NCBI GenBank assembly: GCA_015655365.1
Contig: JAATFE010000477.1
Coordinates: 1 to 5,184, forward strand
Origin: Terriglobales bacterium
Lineage (GTDB): Bacteria; Acidobacteriota; Terriglobia; Terriglobales; Acidobacteriaceae
Direction: 5' to 3'
Length of the DNA stretch: 5,184 nucleotides
Shown here in pieces: positions 1 through 5,184 of this stretch. Under the pieces are notes generated by a model. That model was not told where the DNA came from. It saw only the letters and a program-made list of their open reading frames with translations, and did not search any database. Position 1 is the first letter of the stretch. Each line of letters starts with the position of its first letter. A program made the translations under genes and the position numbers.

Positions 1-322
1 ACAACCCGCAACTTCAGTTTTCCATATTGCTTGTACCATCGAATCCATGCGTATATAGCGATACTCTACACAAATATTTCATCGAGAATTAATCTGCCGC
101 ACCGGCTTCTACTGATCCGGCCCATAAGAAATACGACAGGGCGCCCCATCCTTGACTGCGTTTTTGGCAGGCAAGGGTGGGAAAGCACGATGCAAATCTT
201 TTGGGCCGGATCAGTAAGATGCGCGTTCAATGTGTTTCTTCAGTTACTCTGCACAAACAAACTTAACTTTCCGCAATAACTCTGTTTATGTCGAACGAAT
301 GCCATACCCGAATTCCGTCCAG
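1..322. other. gene-free region downstream of the deaminase gene
   Basis: I see no credible gene here. An 82-codon plus-strand reading frame (31-279) is open, but it has no recognisable motif, no convincing ribosome binding site, and runs straight through the inverted repeat at 110-216, so I do not call it. The first 100 bases are AT-rich. There is no clear terminator with a T-run directly after the deaminase stop at 323; the nearest structured element is the nested inverted repeat about 100 bases further on. Confidence 0.6.
110..216. repeat. nested inverted repeat, possible MITE/REP-like element or structured RNA
   Basis: The arms at 110-124 and 202-216 are perfect 15-base inverted repeats (outer end TACTGATCCGG). 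After one mismatch (125/201) they continue for four more pairs (126-129 with 197-200). Inside lies a second stem, 145-154 with 172-181: ten pairs, one of them U-G if read as plus-strand RNA. At the tip is a third, CTGC (156-159) with GCAG (167-170), around a T-rich loop. The whole folds as one stepped hairpin of about 107 bases. The outer ends begin and end with TA, which would fit a TA target duplication of the IS630/Tc1 type, but no other copy is in the window. Alternatives are a palindromic intergenic repeat, or a terminator-like structure for the minus-strand deaminase transcript, although the inner stem pairs better in plus-strand RNA. Confidence 0.6.
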
Positions 323-1351
323 TTACCGAATTGACTCGATGCGCTCAATCCACGCTGTCTTGGCCGCCTCGGGAAGAAAGCTGGCGCGAATCGAGTTGGC
401 CGCCAGTTGCCGCAGTTCCTCGCGAGTAAAGCCCTGCACCGTGTGAGCCAGCAGATACTCGCTGGCCAAGTCCGACCCAAAGAATGCCGGATCGTCCGAG
501 TTGAGCGTCACCAGCAGCCCTGCATCGAAATACCTCCGCAGCGGATGCTCGCCAAACGAGCCGCAAACTCCGGTCCGCACGTTCGACGTGGGACACAGTT
601 CCAGCGGCGTCTGCTTCGCCCTCAGTTCCTCGATAAGTTCCAGGTCCTGAATCGCCGAGACGACGTGTCCCAGCCGCTCCGAACCGATACTGAGCGCCTC
701 CCGGATGGCTTCCGGCCCCGTAGTCTCCCCGGCGTGGTTGGTGAGCCGCAAACCGGCCTGTGCGGCCTCGGCATAGATCGCGCGAAACGGCTCGGACCCC
801 ATCCGCCGCTCGTCGCCGCCCAGCCCGATGCCCACAATGGACGGGTGTTCCGGCCGCAGTTCGACAGCCTTGCGAAAGACCCGTTCCGCCTCCTCGACCG
901 AGAAATGCCGCACCGCGTCGAAGATCCAATAGAGCGTAAGCCCAAGCTCGCGCTCGCCGCGTTCCCTGGCTCGTTCCAGGCCGGCAAAGATCGGCTCGAA
1001 AGCCGCAGGATCGTGGTCGCGCCCCTTATAGATGACGCCTACGGAGACGTAGACCTCGGCGTGCACCACGCCCTGCTCGGCCAGGTGTTGCATCATCCGC
1101 CACGCAGCTAGTTCGTAGTCTTCCGGGCCAACCAGCACCCCGGTAACAGCCTTGAAGGCCATCATGAAGCCGGAAAAATCCGTGAAGCGGTAAAGCGCCT
1201 CGGCCTCGGCCAGCGCGATGGGCTGCGCATGGTGCCGGGCGCTCAGTTCCACCAGCGTGGAGGGCAAAATCGCGCCCTCCAGATGCAGGTGCAACTCGGC
1301 CTTGGGCAGCCGCCGGATAAAGCCTTGCAGATCAGATTGAATAGGAGGCAT
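323..1351 (-). CDS. add: adenosine deaminase family protein, probable aminodeoxyfutalosine deaminase
   Basis: A metal-dependent amidohydrolase that deaminates a 6-aminopurine nucleoside, cytosolic. Numbered from the first ATG (1375), all catalytic motifs of the adenosine deaminase family are present: zinc ligands H29 and H31 in AELHLHLEGA, H214 and the proton-donor E217 in NHAGETTGPE, H237 in RLGHV, CPTSN at 261-265, and zinc and substrate aspartates D294/D295 in LNSDDPAFFG. The length, about 342-350 residues, is normal. The GLGGDE, HAGETTGPE, LELCPTSNV and NSDDP-x-FG-SDL-x-x-EY pattern matches, as I recall it, Streptomyces-type aminodeoxyfutalosine deaminases better than E. coli Add, so a role in the futalosine menaquinone pathway is my inference; adenosine or adenine deaminase remains possible. 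I prefer the second ATG (1351), which leaves 14 residues before LPKAELH as is usual; an in-frame ATG at 1375 would add eight residues. Neither has a strong ribosome binding site. The start overlaps the PIN gene by 20 bases (44 with the longer start), which suggests translational coupling. Confidence 0.9.
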   Translation of the reverse strand: MPPIQSDLQGFIRRLPKAELHLHLEGAILPSTLVELSARHHAQPIALAEAEALYRFTDFSGFMMAFKAVTGVLVGPEDYELAAWRMMQHLAEQGVVHAEVYVSVGVIYKGRDHDPAAFEPIFAGLERARERGERELGLTLYWIFDAVRHFSVEEAERVFRKAVELRPEHPSIVGIGLGGDERRMGSEPFRAIYAEAAQAGLRLTNHAGETTGPEAIREALSIGSERLGHVVSAIQDLELIEELRAKQTPLELCPTSNVRTGVCGSFGEHPLRRYFDAGLLVTLNSDDPAFFGSDLASEYLLAHTVQGFTREELRQLAANSIRASFLPEAAKTAWIERIESIR

Positions 1352-1814
1352 ACTGCGTTTCGTCGAATTTCTCATTAAGCAATGTCATGCGCCGGACCTG
1401 ACATGCGTCAATAAAGTCCTTTGTGTTGTAAGTAAGCAGAGCGTCAAAAAGAGAAATCTCCTGTTCGATCATTCCACGCAATACGCGATCGACAAGACTC
1501 AGGGTGCGAGCATCGTCTGTGTGCGAATCCAGAGCCTTTTGCCGAAAAGCACTGTCATCCAGCAAGAGCAGTTGCCGATTGACTTTCAGATAGGTCAAGT
1601 CACGCCTCACTAGATTGGTTGAGGCTGTATTCCGTGCCTGCCTTGTGCCGAGCGACTCGTAAAGAATAGGCCACGGCGCAACTAGGACATTGCGTGCCGA
1701 TTTATCCCCGAAGAGATTCTCAAACTGTCGTCGCGCCACGCCATGATATTGGTCTCTTGTGTCATACAGACCAATAAAAAAGCACGCATCCACGCATATC
1801 CTTGCCCGGGCCAT
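1332..1814 (-). CDS. PIN-domain protein, VapC-like putative ribonuclease
   Basis: A 160-residue single-domain PIN protein, the metal-dependent RNase fold of VapC toxins. The acidic residues expected of the active site are visible: D9 in the opening strand (ICVDACFFIGLYD), E53 in the YESLGT helix, D109 in LSLVDRVL, and D124/D133 in the LFDALLTYNTKDF segment that corresponds to the usual terminal PIN strand. The C-terminus extends about 20 residues beyond that. It lies 13 bases after a small upstream gene, and its last 20 bases overlap the preferred deaminase start. The ribosome site is weak (GACGAG a few bases before the ATG), consistent with coupling to the upstream gene. Base composition is lower in GC than the deaminase (28 of 60 at 1441-1500, against 43 of 60 at 661-720), which suggests separate acquisition. 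It could be the toxin of a toxin-antitoxin pair or a PIN RNase with a housekeeping role; the fold call is firm, the role is inference. Confidence 0.8.
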   Translation of the reverse strand: MARARICVDACFFIGLYDTRDQYHGVARRQFENLFGDKSARNVLVAPWPILYESLGTRQARNTASTNLVRRDLTYLKVNRQLLLLDDSAFRQKALDSHTDDARTLSLVDRVLRGMIEQEISLFDALLTYNTKDFIDACQVRRMTLLNEKFDETQYASYSI

Positions 1815-1827
1815 TAGTTCTCGTCAA

Positions 1828-2151
1828 TCATTCCTGCAGCCGTTGTGGCAAAGCCTTCCCAAGGTGCCGATTACGCCTGCCTGCGAGAAAGATTCCTCCT
1901 TCAGGGGAAGAGATCAAGTAGACTCGCGCTCTCGGAGCGCCGCTAACAACACCTTGGGCTTCCTTCATCACCTGACTGCGAGTTTTTTCGGTCCTGAAGG
2001 TCGCGACTCCTATCCCGCATTCCTTGGCGTGGACAGAATCGAGCCATTCGTAGAGAGCGGAATAATCGGCACTCAATCCAAGATCGAATGCAACCCAAAA
2101 ACGGCGCTCTTTCTTCTTGCCATTTCCAAGAGATGTGGGTTTCGATGCCAT
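1828..2151 (-). CDS. small protein, possibly Cas2-like/SinR-family fold, partner of the PIN gene
   Basis: A 107-residue protein that I cannot assign firmly. Its likely secondary structure is a basic N-terminal tail (11-17), a hydrophobic strand ending in an aspartate (FWVAFDL, 18-24, D23), a helix (29-41, YSALYEWLDSVHA), a strand (47-53), a helix beginning TRSQV (57-69), two strands (75-90) and a basic end (GRRNR, 91-95). This beta-alpha-beta-beta-alpha-beta-like order with an early YDL/FDL-type strand recalls the 'SinR family' proteins and their Cas2/VapD ferredoxin-like relatives; that is resemblance by eye only. The start is well supported: GAGGTAGGAA lies directly before the ATG. It sits 56 bases after the permease stop and 13 bases before the PIN gene, so it would occupy the antitoxin position of a two-gene cassette, although it shows no RHH, AbrB or Phd-like DNA-binding motif. 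Confidence 0.7.
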   Translation of the reverse strand: MASKPTSLGNGKKKERRFWVAFDLGLSADYSALYEWLDSVHAKECGIGVATFRTEKTRSQVMKEAQGVVSGAPRARVYLISSPEGGIFLAGRRNRHLGKALPQRLQE

Positions 2152-2167
2152 TTCCTACCTCGTCGGC

Positions 2168-2197
2168 AGTATATTCCCAGTCTAGCTTCGCAACCAA
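2168..2197 (-). promoter_or_regulatory. candidate sigma70-type promoter for the small protein/PIN pair
   Basis: On the minus strand TTGGTT (2192-2197) and TATACT (2168-2173) are separated by 18 bases, close to the -35/-10 consensus. Transcription would start only about 10-15 bases before the ATG at 2151, just leaving room for the GAGG ribosome site. It lies in the 56-base gap after the permease stop, so the pair could be transcribed apart from the permease. Motif match only. Confidence 0.45.
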
Positions 2198-2207
2198 ACC
2201 TGCATAG

Positions 2208-3758
2208 TTATCTTTGCGGCGCAAACTCCGACCGGAAGCGGCTATAGGAGAAGTAAATCACCAAGCCGATCACCAGCCACGCAAAGAACGCCAGCCAGGT
2301 CATCACTTCCAACCCCATCATCAGCACGATGCAGAAGACAATGCTCAAAATCGGGAACAAGGCTCCGAACGGCGCTCTGAAGCTCCGTGGCCGCTCAGGC
2401 TCGCGAATGCGCAACACGAGCACGGCGATGGCCACCAGCACAAACGCAAACAGCGTGCCGATGTTCGACAGGTTCGAGACAGTGCCGATGTCCAGCAGCC
2501 CGGCCGGAATGCCCACCACAAATCCAGCCACCCAGGTCGCTACAGCCGGGGTGCGGAACTGCGCGTGAATGCGGCTGAAAACTGCCGGCAGCAACCCGTC
2601 GCGGGACATGGAAAACCAGACGCGCGCCTGCCCAAGCTGGAAGACCAGGATGGAGGAGATCATGCCCAGCATGGCGCCGATCAGCACAAACAGCCGCACC
2701 CAGATCAGCCCTGCGCCGCCCGGCTGCAATGAGAGCCGCTTGAGCGCGTTCACCACCGGCGCCGCATCGCCCATCACCGACTGCCAGGGCACAATGCCGC
2801 TCAGCACAATCGCCACCGCGCCATACAGCAGTGTGCAGGCAACCAGCGTCGCCATAATGCCGAACGGCACGTCGCGCTGCGGATTCTTGCACTCCTCGGC
2901 CGCTGTCGAGACCGAGTCGAACCCGATGTAGGTGAAGAAGATAATCGAGCCGCCGGTCAGCACTCCCGTCCAGCCATTCGGCATAAAGGGGTGCCAAAGG
3001 TGCGGCTTCACGAAGCTGGCCGCGGTAAACACGAACACCAGAATCGCCGCGATCTTGATTAGGACCAGAATGTTGTTGGTCCGGGCCGACTCCTGAATGC
3101 CGCGCACCAAAAGCACGGTGAGGATCATGACCACCAGGAACGCGGGAAGGTTGAAGCCGAAATGCCAGCCGGGATTGTAAAGATTGTTGCCCGCAAAGTC
3201 CTGCAAACCCGTGGGCAAATAGGCCGGTGAAATCCATCGCAAGGCGGGATGGAGCCCGAACCAGTCCAGCAGATCGACAATGTGGGCGGCAAAGCCCACG
3301 CTGACGCTCATGTTGCTGAACGCGTACTCCAGAATCAAGTCCCAGCCGATGATCCAGGCTGTCAGCTCGCCCAACGTGGCATAGGTGTAGGTGTAAGCCG
3401 AGCCCGCGATGGGAATCATCGACGCCAGTTCGGCGTAACAGAGTCCCGTGAAAACGCAAACAATGGCTACCAGGACCAGCGAAAGCGCCAGCGCCGGACC
3501 CGCTCCGGGCCGACCCGCCAGCGCCGTATGGTGCATCAAAAAATGCAGCAGCGGCGTATCGCTGATCGATGGCGTATCGAAGTGCTGGCCGGCCATGGCC
3601 GTGCCAATCACCGTAAAGATCCCCGAGCCAATCACCGCTCCAATGCCGAGCGCGGTCAGCGACCACGGCCCCAACGTCTTCTTGAGAGAGTGGCCGGGCT
3701 GCTCCGAGTCCAGGATCAGCTTGTCGATCGACTTGCGGGCAAGTAGTTGGCTGGCCAG
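2208..3758 (-). CDS. APC-family amino acid permease (CAT/YfnA-like), probable CTG start
   Basis: An integral inner-membrane amino acid transporter of the amino acid-polyamine-organocation superfamily, 516 residues from the proposed start. Seen in the sequence (numbered from there): a hydrophilic N-tail ending HSLKKTLGPW, then TM1 with GAVIGSGIF (GSGIF at 44-48, the substrate-binding unwound helix); GSAYTYTYATLGELTAWIIGW for TM3; FFTYIGFDSVSTAAEECKNP (about 274-293) for TM6 and the following loop; GQARVWFSMSRDGLLP (376-391); and paired hydrophobic helices up to a short basic tail. This fits a 12-or-more-helix cationic-amino-acid-type permease; the substrate cannot be told. No ATG or GTG occurs in frame after the stop at 3801-3803. 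CTG at 3756-3758 yields the family-like start (M)ASQLLARKSIDKL and has GAGGAG seven bases upstream. The nearest TTG (3674) would delete 28 family-like residues. It is the first gene of the minus-strand block. Confidence 0.9.
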   Translation of the reverse strand: MASQLLARKSIDKLILDSEQPGHSLKKTLGPWSLTALGIGAVIGSGIFTVIGTAMAGQHFDTPSISDTPLLHFLMHHTALAGRPGAGPALALSLVLVAIVCVFTGLCYAELASMIPIAGSAYTYTYATLGELTAWIIGWDLILEYAFSNMSVSVGFAAHIVDLLDWFGLHPALRWISPAYLPTGLQDFAGNNLYNPGWHFGFNLPAFLVVMILTVLLVRGIQESARTNNILVLIKIAAILVFVFTAASFVKPHLWHPFMPNGWTGVLTGGSIIFFTYIGFDSVSTAAEECKNPQRDVPFGIMATLVACTLLYGAVAIVLSGIVPWQSVMGDAAPVVNALKRLSLQPGGAGLIWVRLFVLIGAMLGMISSILVFQLGQARVWFSMSRDGLLPAVFSRIHAQFRTPAVATWVAGFVVGIPAGLLDIGTVSNLSNIGTLFAFVLVAIAVLVLRIREPERPRSFRAPFGALFPILSIVFCIVLMMGLEVMTWLAFFAWLVIGLVIYFSYSRFRSEFAPQR

Positions 3759-3765
3759 TGGAGTT

Positions 3766-3771
3766 CTCCTC
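3766..3771 (-). promoter_or_regulatory. Shine-Dalgarno site deciding the permease CTG start
   Basis: GAGGAG on the minus strand, seven bases before CTG at 3758. It is the only strong ribosome site in the open stretch between the upstream stop (3801-3803) and TM1, and it supports the rare CTG initiation codon over TTG at 3674. Confidence 0.6.
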
Positions 3772-4005
3772 GTGCTTCCGGCTAAGGAAATCGAACGGGT
3801 CTAGGACGCCTTTGCTGGAAGGAACAGGATGAGGATCTTCCTTGGGACGCCCCACTCTGGACTTTGTGTCCCGGCAGCCTGCCTCCCCGCATGCGCAAAC
3901 GCGCACCCGCAATGGAGATAGACCTTCTGGATGGGGGAGGAGCGGGCTCCGGTTCAACGCATGTCGGGCTGTACCGGAACCCTGTTCGGCGATGGGAACG
4001 ACAGC

Positions 4006-4161
4006 TTACCGCTTCGAAACTCCGCGTGCCGCCTTCTTCAGCTTTTTCTTGTTCTCGCCGCGCGGTCCTGTGCGCGGTGCCTTGGGGGCTGCCTTCTTGC
4101 GGGCGGCCCGTTTTACCTTCTTGCGTTCCAGCTTATCTTCAATCTTGGTGGTATCTGCCAC
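4006..4161 (-). CDS. 51-residue Lys/Arg/Ala-rich basic protein, histone-tail-like
   Basis: A small gene with a GTG start and TAA stop. The ribosome site is good: AGAGG (4168-4172) six bases before GTG. The product begins MADTTKIEDKLERKK and is 21 Lys/Arg (14 K, 7 R) out of 51, with only five acidic residues, most of them in the first 12. An acidic-amphipathic start (3-15) is followed by a KRAARKKAAPKAPR stretch, a Gly/Pro hinge (31-36) and a second basic cluster (38-46, KKKLKKAAR). Composition resembles histone H1 tails and HU C-terminal extensions, so binding to nucleic acid or the ribosome is a reasonable inference; I know no named family. A compositional accident is unlikely given the ribosome site and the coherent repeated Lys codons. 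The neighbours on both sides are long intergenic gaps, so it is probably transcribed alone. Confidence 0.75.
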   Translation of the reverse strand: MADTTKIEDKLERKKVKRAARKKAAPKAPRTGPRGENKKKLKKAARGVSKR

Positions 4162-4429
4162 TTATAACCTCTTTCGCTGCAATCTCTTCAGGGTTTCCCA
4201 CAAATCGGGTCGATGTGAGATATATGTTAACAGGGATTGCCCCTCCGGCGAAAGCCGCACTCCCGCTTCCAGGCCCGATTCACCGCCCGCACCCCACCTG
4301 TTTCCAGCGTACAATAAGAATAGCCATGAATGGGATTTGATTAAGACTGCTCGGCTCCGGCCGTTCCATCGCTCCTGACGAGCTCCGCACCAAACGCAAC
4401 AATCACCACCATGTTGACCGGAGTTTGTT

Positions 4430-4669
4430 ATGCGTTCCGACCAGATACACCGCGCGCTCGCGCAGGGTATGAACCGCTTTGAAGTCTGTCAGATTGTCGC
4501 TAAAGGCGTCAAAGCCACCCACAAAACAGGTTCGCGCTTCGAGGACTCGATAAACGATGTCCTGCAATATCTTGGCACCCACGAAACACTCAAGGGCAGC
4601 CTCCACCCGGCCATTCCCCAGGTCAGCGTCAAATCGCTCAAGCCTGTTGCGCTCAAGCCGGCTGCATAA
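4430..4669 (+). CDS. small RNA polymerase omega subunit (RpoZ)-like protein
   Basis: A 79-residue protein starting at ATG with GGAG (4420-4423) six bases upstream. The first 50 residues follow the omega/Rpb6 pattern: a short N-terminal helix (DQIHRALAQG), the conserved N15-R16-F17 triad, then a hydrophobic-and-basic helix (EVCQIVAKGVKATHK), and a second helix (38-48, EDSINDVLQYL) like the NDVL segment I recall from acidobacterial omega proteins. In that role it would bind the beta-prime subunit and aid RNA polymerase assembly. The last 28 residues (52-79) are a low-complexity Pro/Lys/Val tail that omega does not need. There is no gmk or relA/spoT neighbour, the usual rpoZ context, so it may be a paralogue. 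It stands alone on the plus strand, diverging from the basic-protein gene and converging on the cold-shock gene. The coding call is firm; the family is moderate. Confidence 0.65.
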   Translation: MRSDQIHRALAQGMNRFEVCQIVAKGVKATHKTGSRFEDSINDVLQYLGTHETLKGSLHPAIPQVSVKSLKPVALKPAA

Positions 4670-4722
4670 AGATTTCGCCTGGCTGGCGAGCTATCTCATC
4701 CGCGGCCAGGCTCATCGAACCC

Positions 4723-4762
4723 AACAAGAAAAGGGACGGCGCGAGCCGTCCCTTTTCTTGTT
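4723..4762. terminator. bidirectional intrinsic terminator
   Basis: A perfect 18-base stem (4723-4740 with 4745-4762) closed by a GCGA loop. The GC-rich core GGGACGGC/GCCGTCCC is followed by CTTTTCTTGTTT on either strand, because the flanks of the stem are themselves A-rich and T-rich. It lies 53 bases after the plus-strand omega-like stop and 31 bases after the minus-strand cold-shock stop, so it suits both convergent transcripts. Confidence 0.9.
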
Positions 4763-4793
4763 TGTAACGAACCAGTTGCGAAGGGGTTAACCC

Positions 4794-4994
4794 TTAGACA
4801 ACCTGAACGTTCTCAGCCTGCCAGCCCTTGGGTCCCTTGGTTACGTTGAACTGGACGCGCTGACCTTCCTGGAGCGAACGGAAGCCGTTCGACTGGATCG
4901 CGGTGTGGTGGACAAATACGTCCTCGCCATTCTCGCGGCTAAGAAATCCAAAACCCTTGGCATCGTTGAACCATTTCACTGTTCCCTGTTCCAT
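4794..4994 (-). CDS. csp: cold-shock protein, CspA family
   Basis: A single-domain cold-shock (OB-fold) protein of 66 residues, the standard family length. It binds single-stranded RNA/DNA as an RNA chaperone in the cytoplasm. Diagnostic features are the opening [15 protein letters not shown] (4-18) with RNP1 aromatics F15 and F17, RNP2 VFVHH (26-30) with F27 and H29, and the closing [14 protein letters not shown]8 and F9 complete the aromatic binding face. The ATG has GAGGAG (5004-5009) nine bases upstream. It is a monocistronic minus-strand gene ending at the shared terminator. A long leader, as in regulated csp genes, is likely, but cold induction cannot be told from sequence because many csp paralogues are constitutive. 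Confidence 0.95.
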   Translation of the reverse strand: MEQGTVKWFNDAKGFGFLSRENGEDVFVHHTAIQSNGFRSLQEGQRVQFNVTKGPKGWQAENVQVV

Positions 4995-5108
4995 TGTGTG
5001 TTACTCCTCAATACTGAATTACCGTCCGAATGCAATGTGGAAGTGTTTGCGAGTAGGCGGTAAAGCGGAACAGGCATTAACTTCAGATCGAATTCTACGA
5101 TTGGATTG

Positions 5109-5139
5109 AGTGTAGCACGGAAACGGATTCGCACCGCAA
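5109..5139 (-). promoter_or_regulatory. possible promoter of the cold-shock gene
   Basis: On the minus strand TACACT (5109-5114) resembles a -10 box, with TTGCGG (5134-5139) upstream as a -35. The spacer is 19 bases, longer than ideal. Use of this site would give a leader of roughly 105-110 bases before the ATG at 4994. Confidence 0.35.
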
Positions 5140-5184
5140 ATATAGTTTTTCTGCCTATTTTCTGCTGTGCGTTAGCTCACGGTG

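Noticed and set aside
31..279. 82-codon plus-strand frame at the left edge
   Set aside because: No motif, no ribosome site, and it crosses the inverted repeat; chance opening in an intergenic stretch.
1943..2224. 93-codon minus-strand frame that could have been an antitoxin ahead of the PIN gene
   Set aside because: It begins with TTG inside the permease's last codons, has no ribosome site of its own, and mostly overlaps the 107-residue gene, which has an ATG and a good ribosome site.
2395..3957. 520-codon minus-strand open frame overlapping the permease gene
   Set aside because: It is in another frame of the permease, rich in Gly/Arg/His/Ala/Ser with no membrane or domain pattern; the permease frame has clear APC motifs. 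It is a GC-driven shadow.
4246..4257. CGGC-GAAA-GCCG mini hairpin in the divergent gap
   Set aside because: Only four pairs; common by chance and not tied to a known regulatory element.
4310..4315. TACAAT as a -10 box for the omega-like gene
   Set aside because: No recognisable -35 at 16-19 bases upstream, so not listed as a promoter.
3842..4378. Overlapping plus-strand frames of 178, 158 and 78 codons
   Set aside because: They run antisense through the small basic-protein gene and intergenic DNA, have Pro/Arg/Ser-rich shadow composition and no domain pattern.
4411..4482. 23-codon reading frame (ATG 4411) overlapping the omega-like start, possible leader peptide
   Set aside because: No ribosome site of its own and no regulatory hairpin nearby; the GGAG inside it serves the ATG at 4430.
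4784..4793. Palindrome GGGTTAACCC just after the cold-shock stop codon
   Set aside because: Ten bases with no loop; too short to call an operator or terminator when a strong terminator lies 31 bases on.

Overview
The window looks like a chromosomal segment from a GC-rich soil bacterium, most likely an acidobacterium of the Terriglobia type. That is inferred from protein flavour, the clear GAGG/GGAG Shine-Dalgarno sites and the mosaic of GC-rich genes with more AT-rich gaps; no marker gene here proves it. There are seven genes I can support, six on the minus strand and one on the plus strand. No rRNA, tRNA, CRISPR array or intact insertion sequence is visible.

Layout. Positions 1-322 hold no credible gene but carry a nested inverted repeat (110-216). 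From 3758 down to 323 runs a minus-strand block in this order: an APC-family amino acid permease (probable CTG start); a small protein resembling the Cas2-like 'SinR family'; a PIN-domain (VapC-like) nuclease; and an adenosine-deaminase-family enzyme whose motifs best fit aminodeoxyfutalosine deaminase of the futalosine menaquinone pathway. The two middle genes are 13 bases apart, have a candidate promoter of their own in front of them, and the PIN gene overlaps the start of the deaminase gene. They look like a two-gene toxin-like cassette lodged between, and probably co-transcribed with, metabolic genes.

Upstream of the permease is a 247-base gap with nothing I can name, then a 51-codon minus-strand gene (4006-4161) for a very Lys/Arg-rich, histone-tail-like protein with a GTG start. 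A 268-base divergent gap follows, holding only a TACAAT -10-like hexamer (4310-4315) without a matching -35. Next is a plus-strand gene (4430-4669) for a small protein resembling the RNA polymerase omega subunit. It converges on a minus-strand cold-shock protein gene (4794-4994), and both appear to share one bidirectional intrinsic terminator (4723-4762). The cold-shock gene has a leader of about 100 bases and a possible promoter near 5109-5139.

The best candidates for something little described are the PIN plus Cas2-like gene pair, the nested palindromic element at the left edge, and the tiny basic protein.
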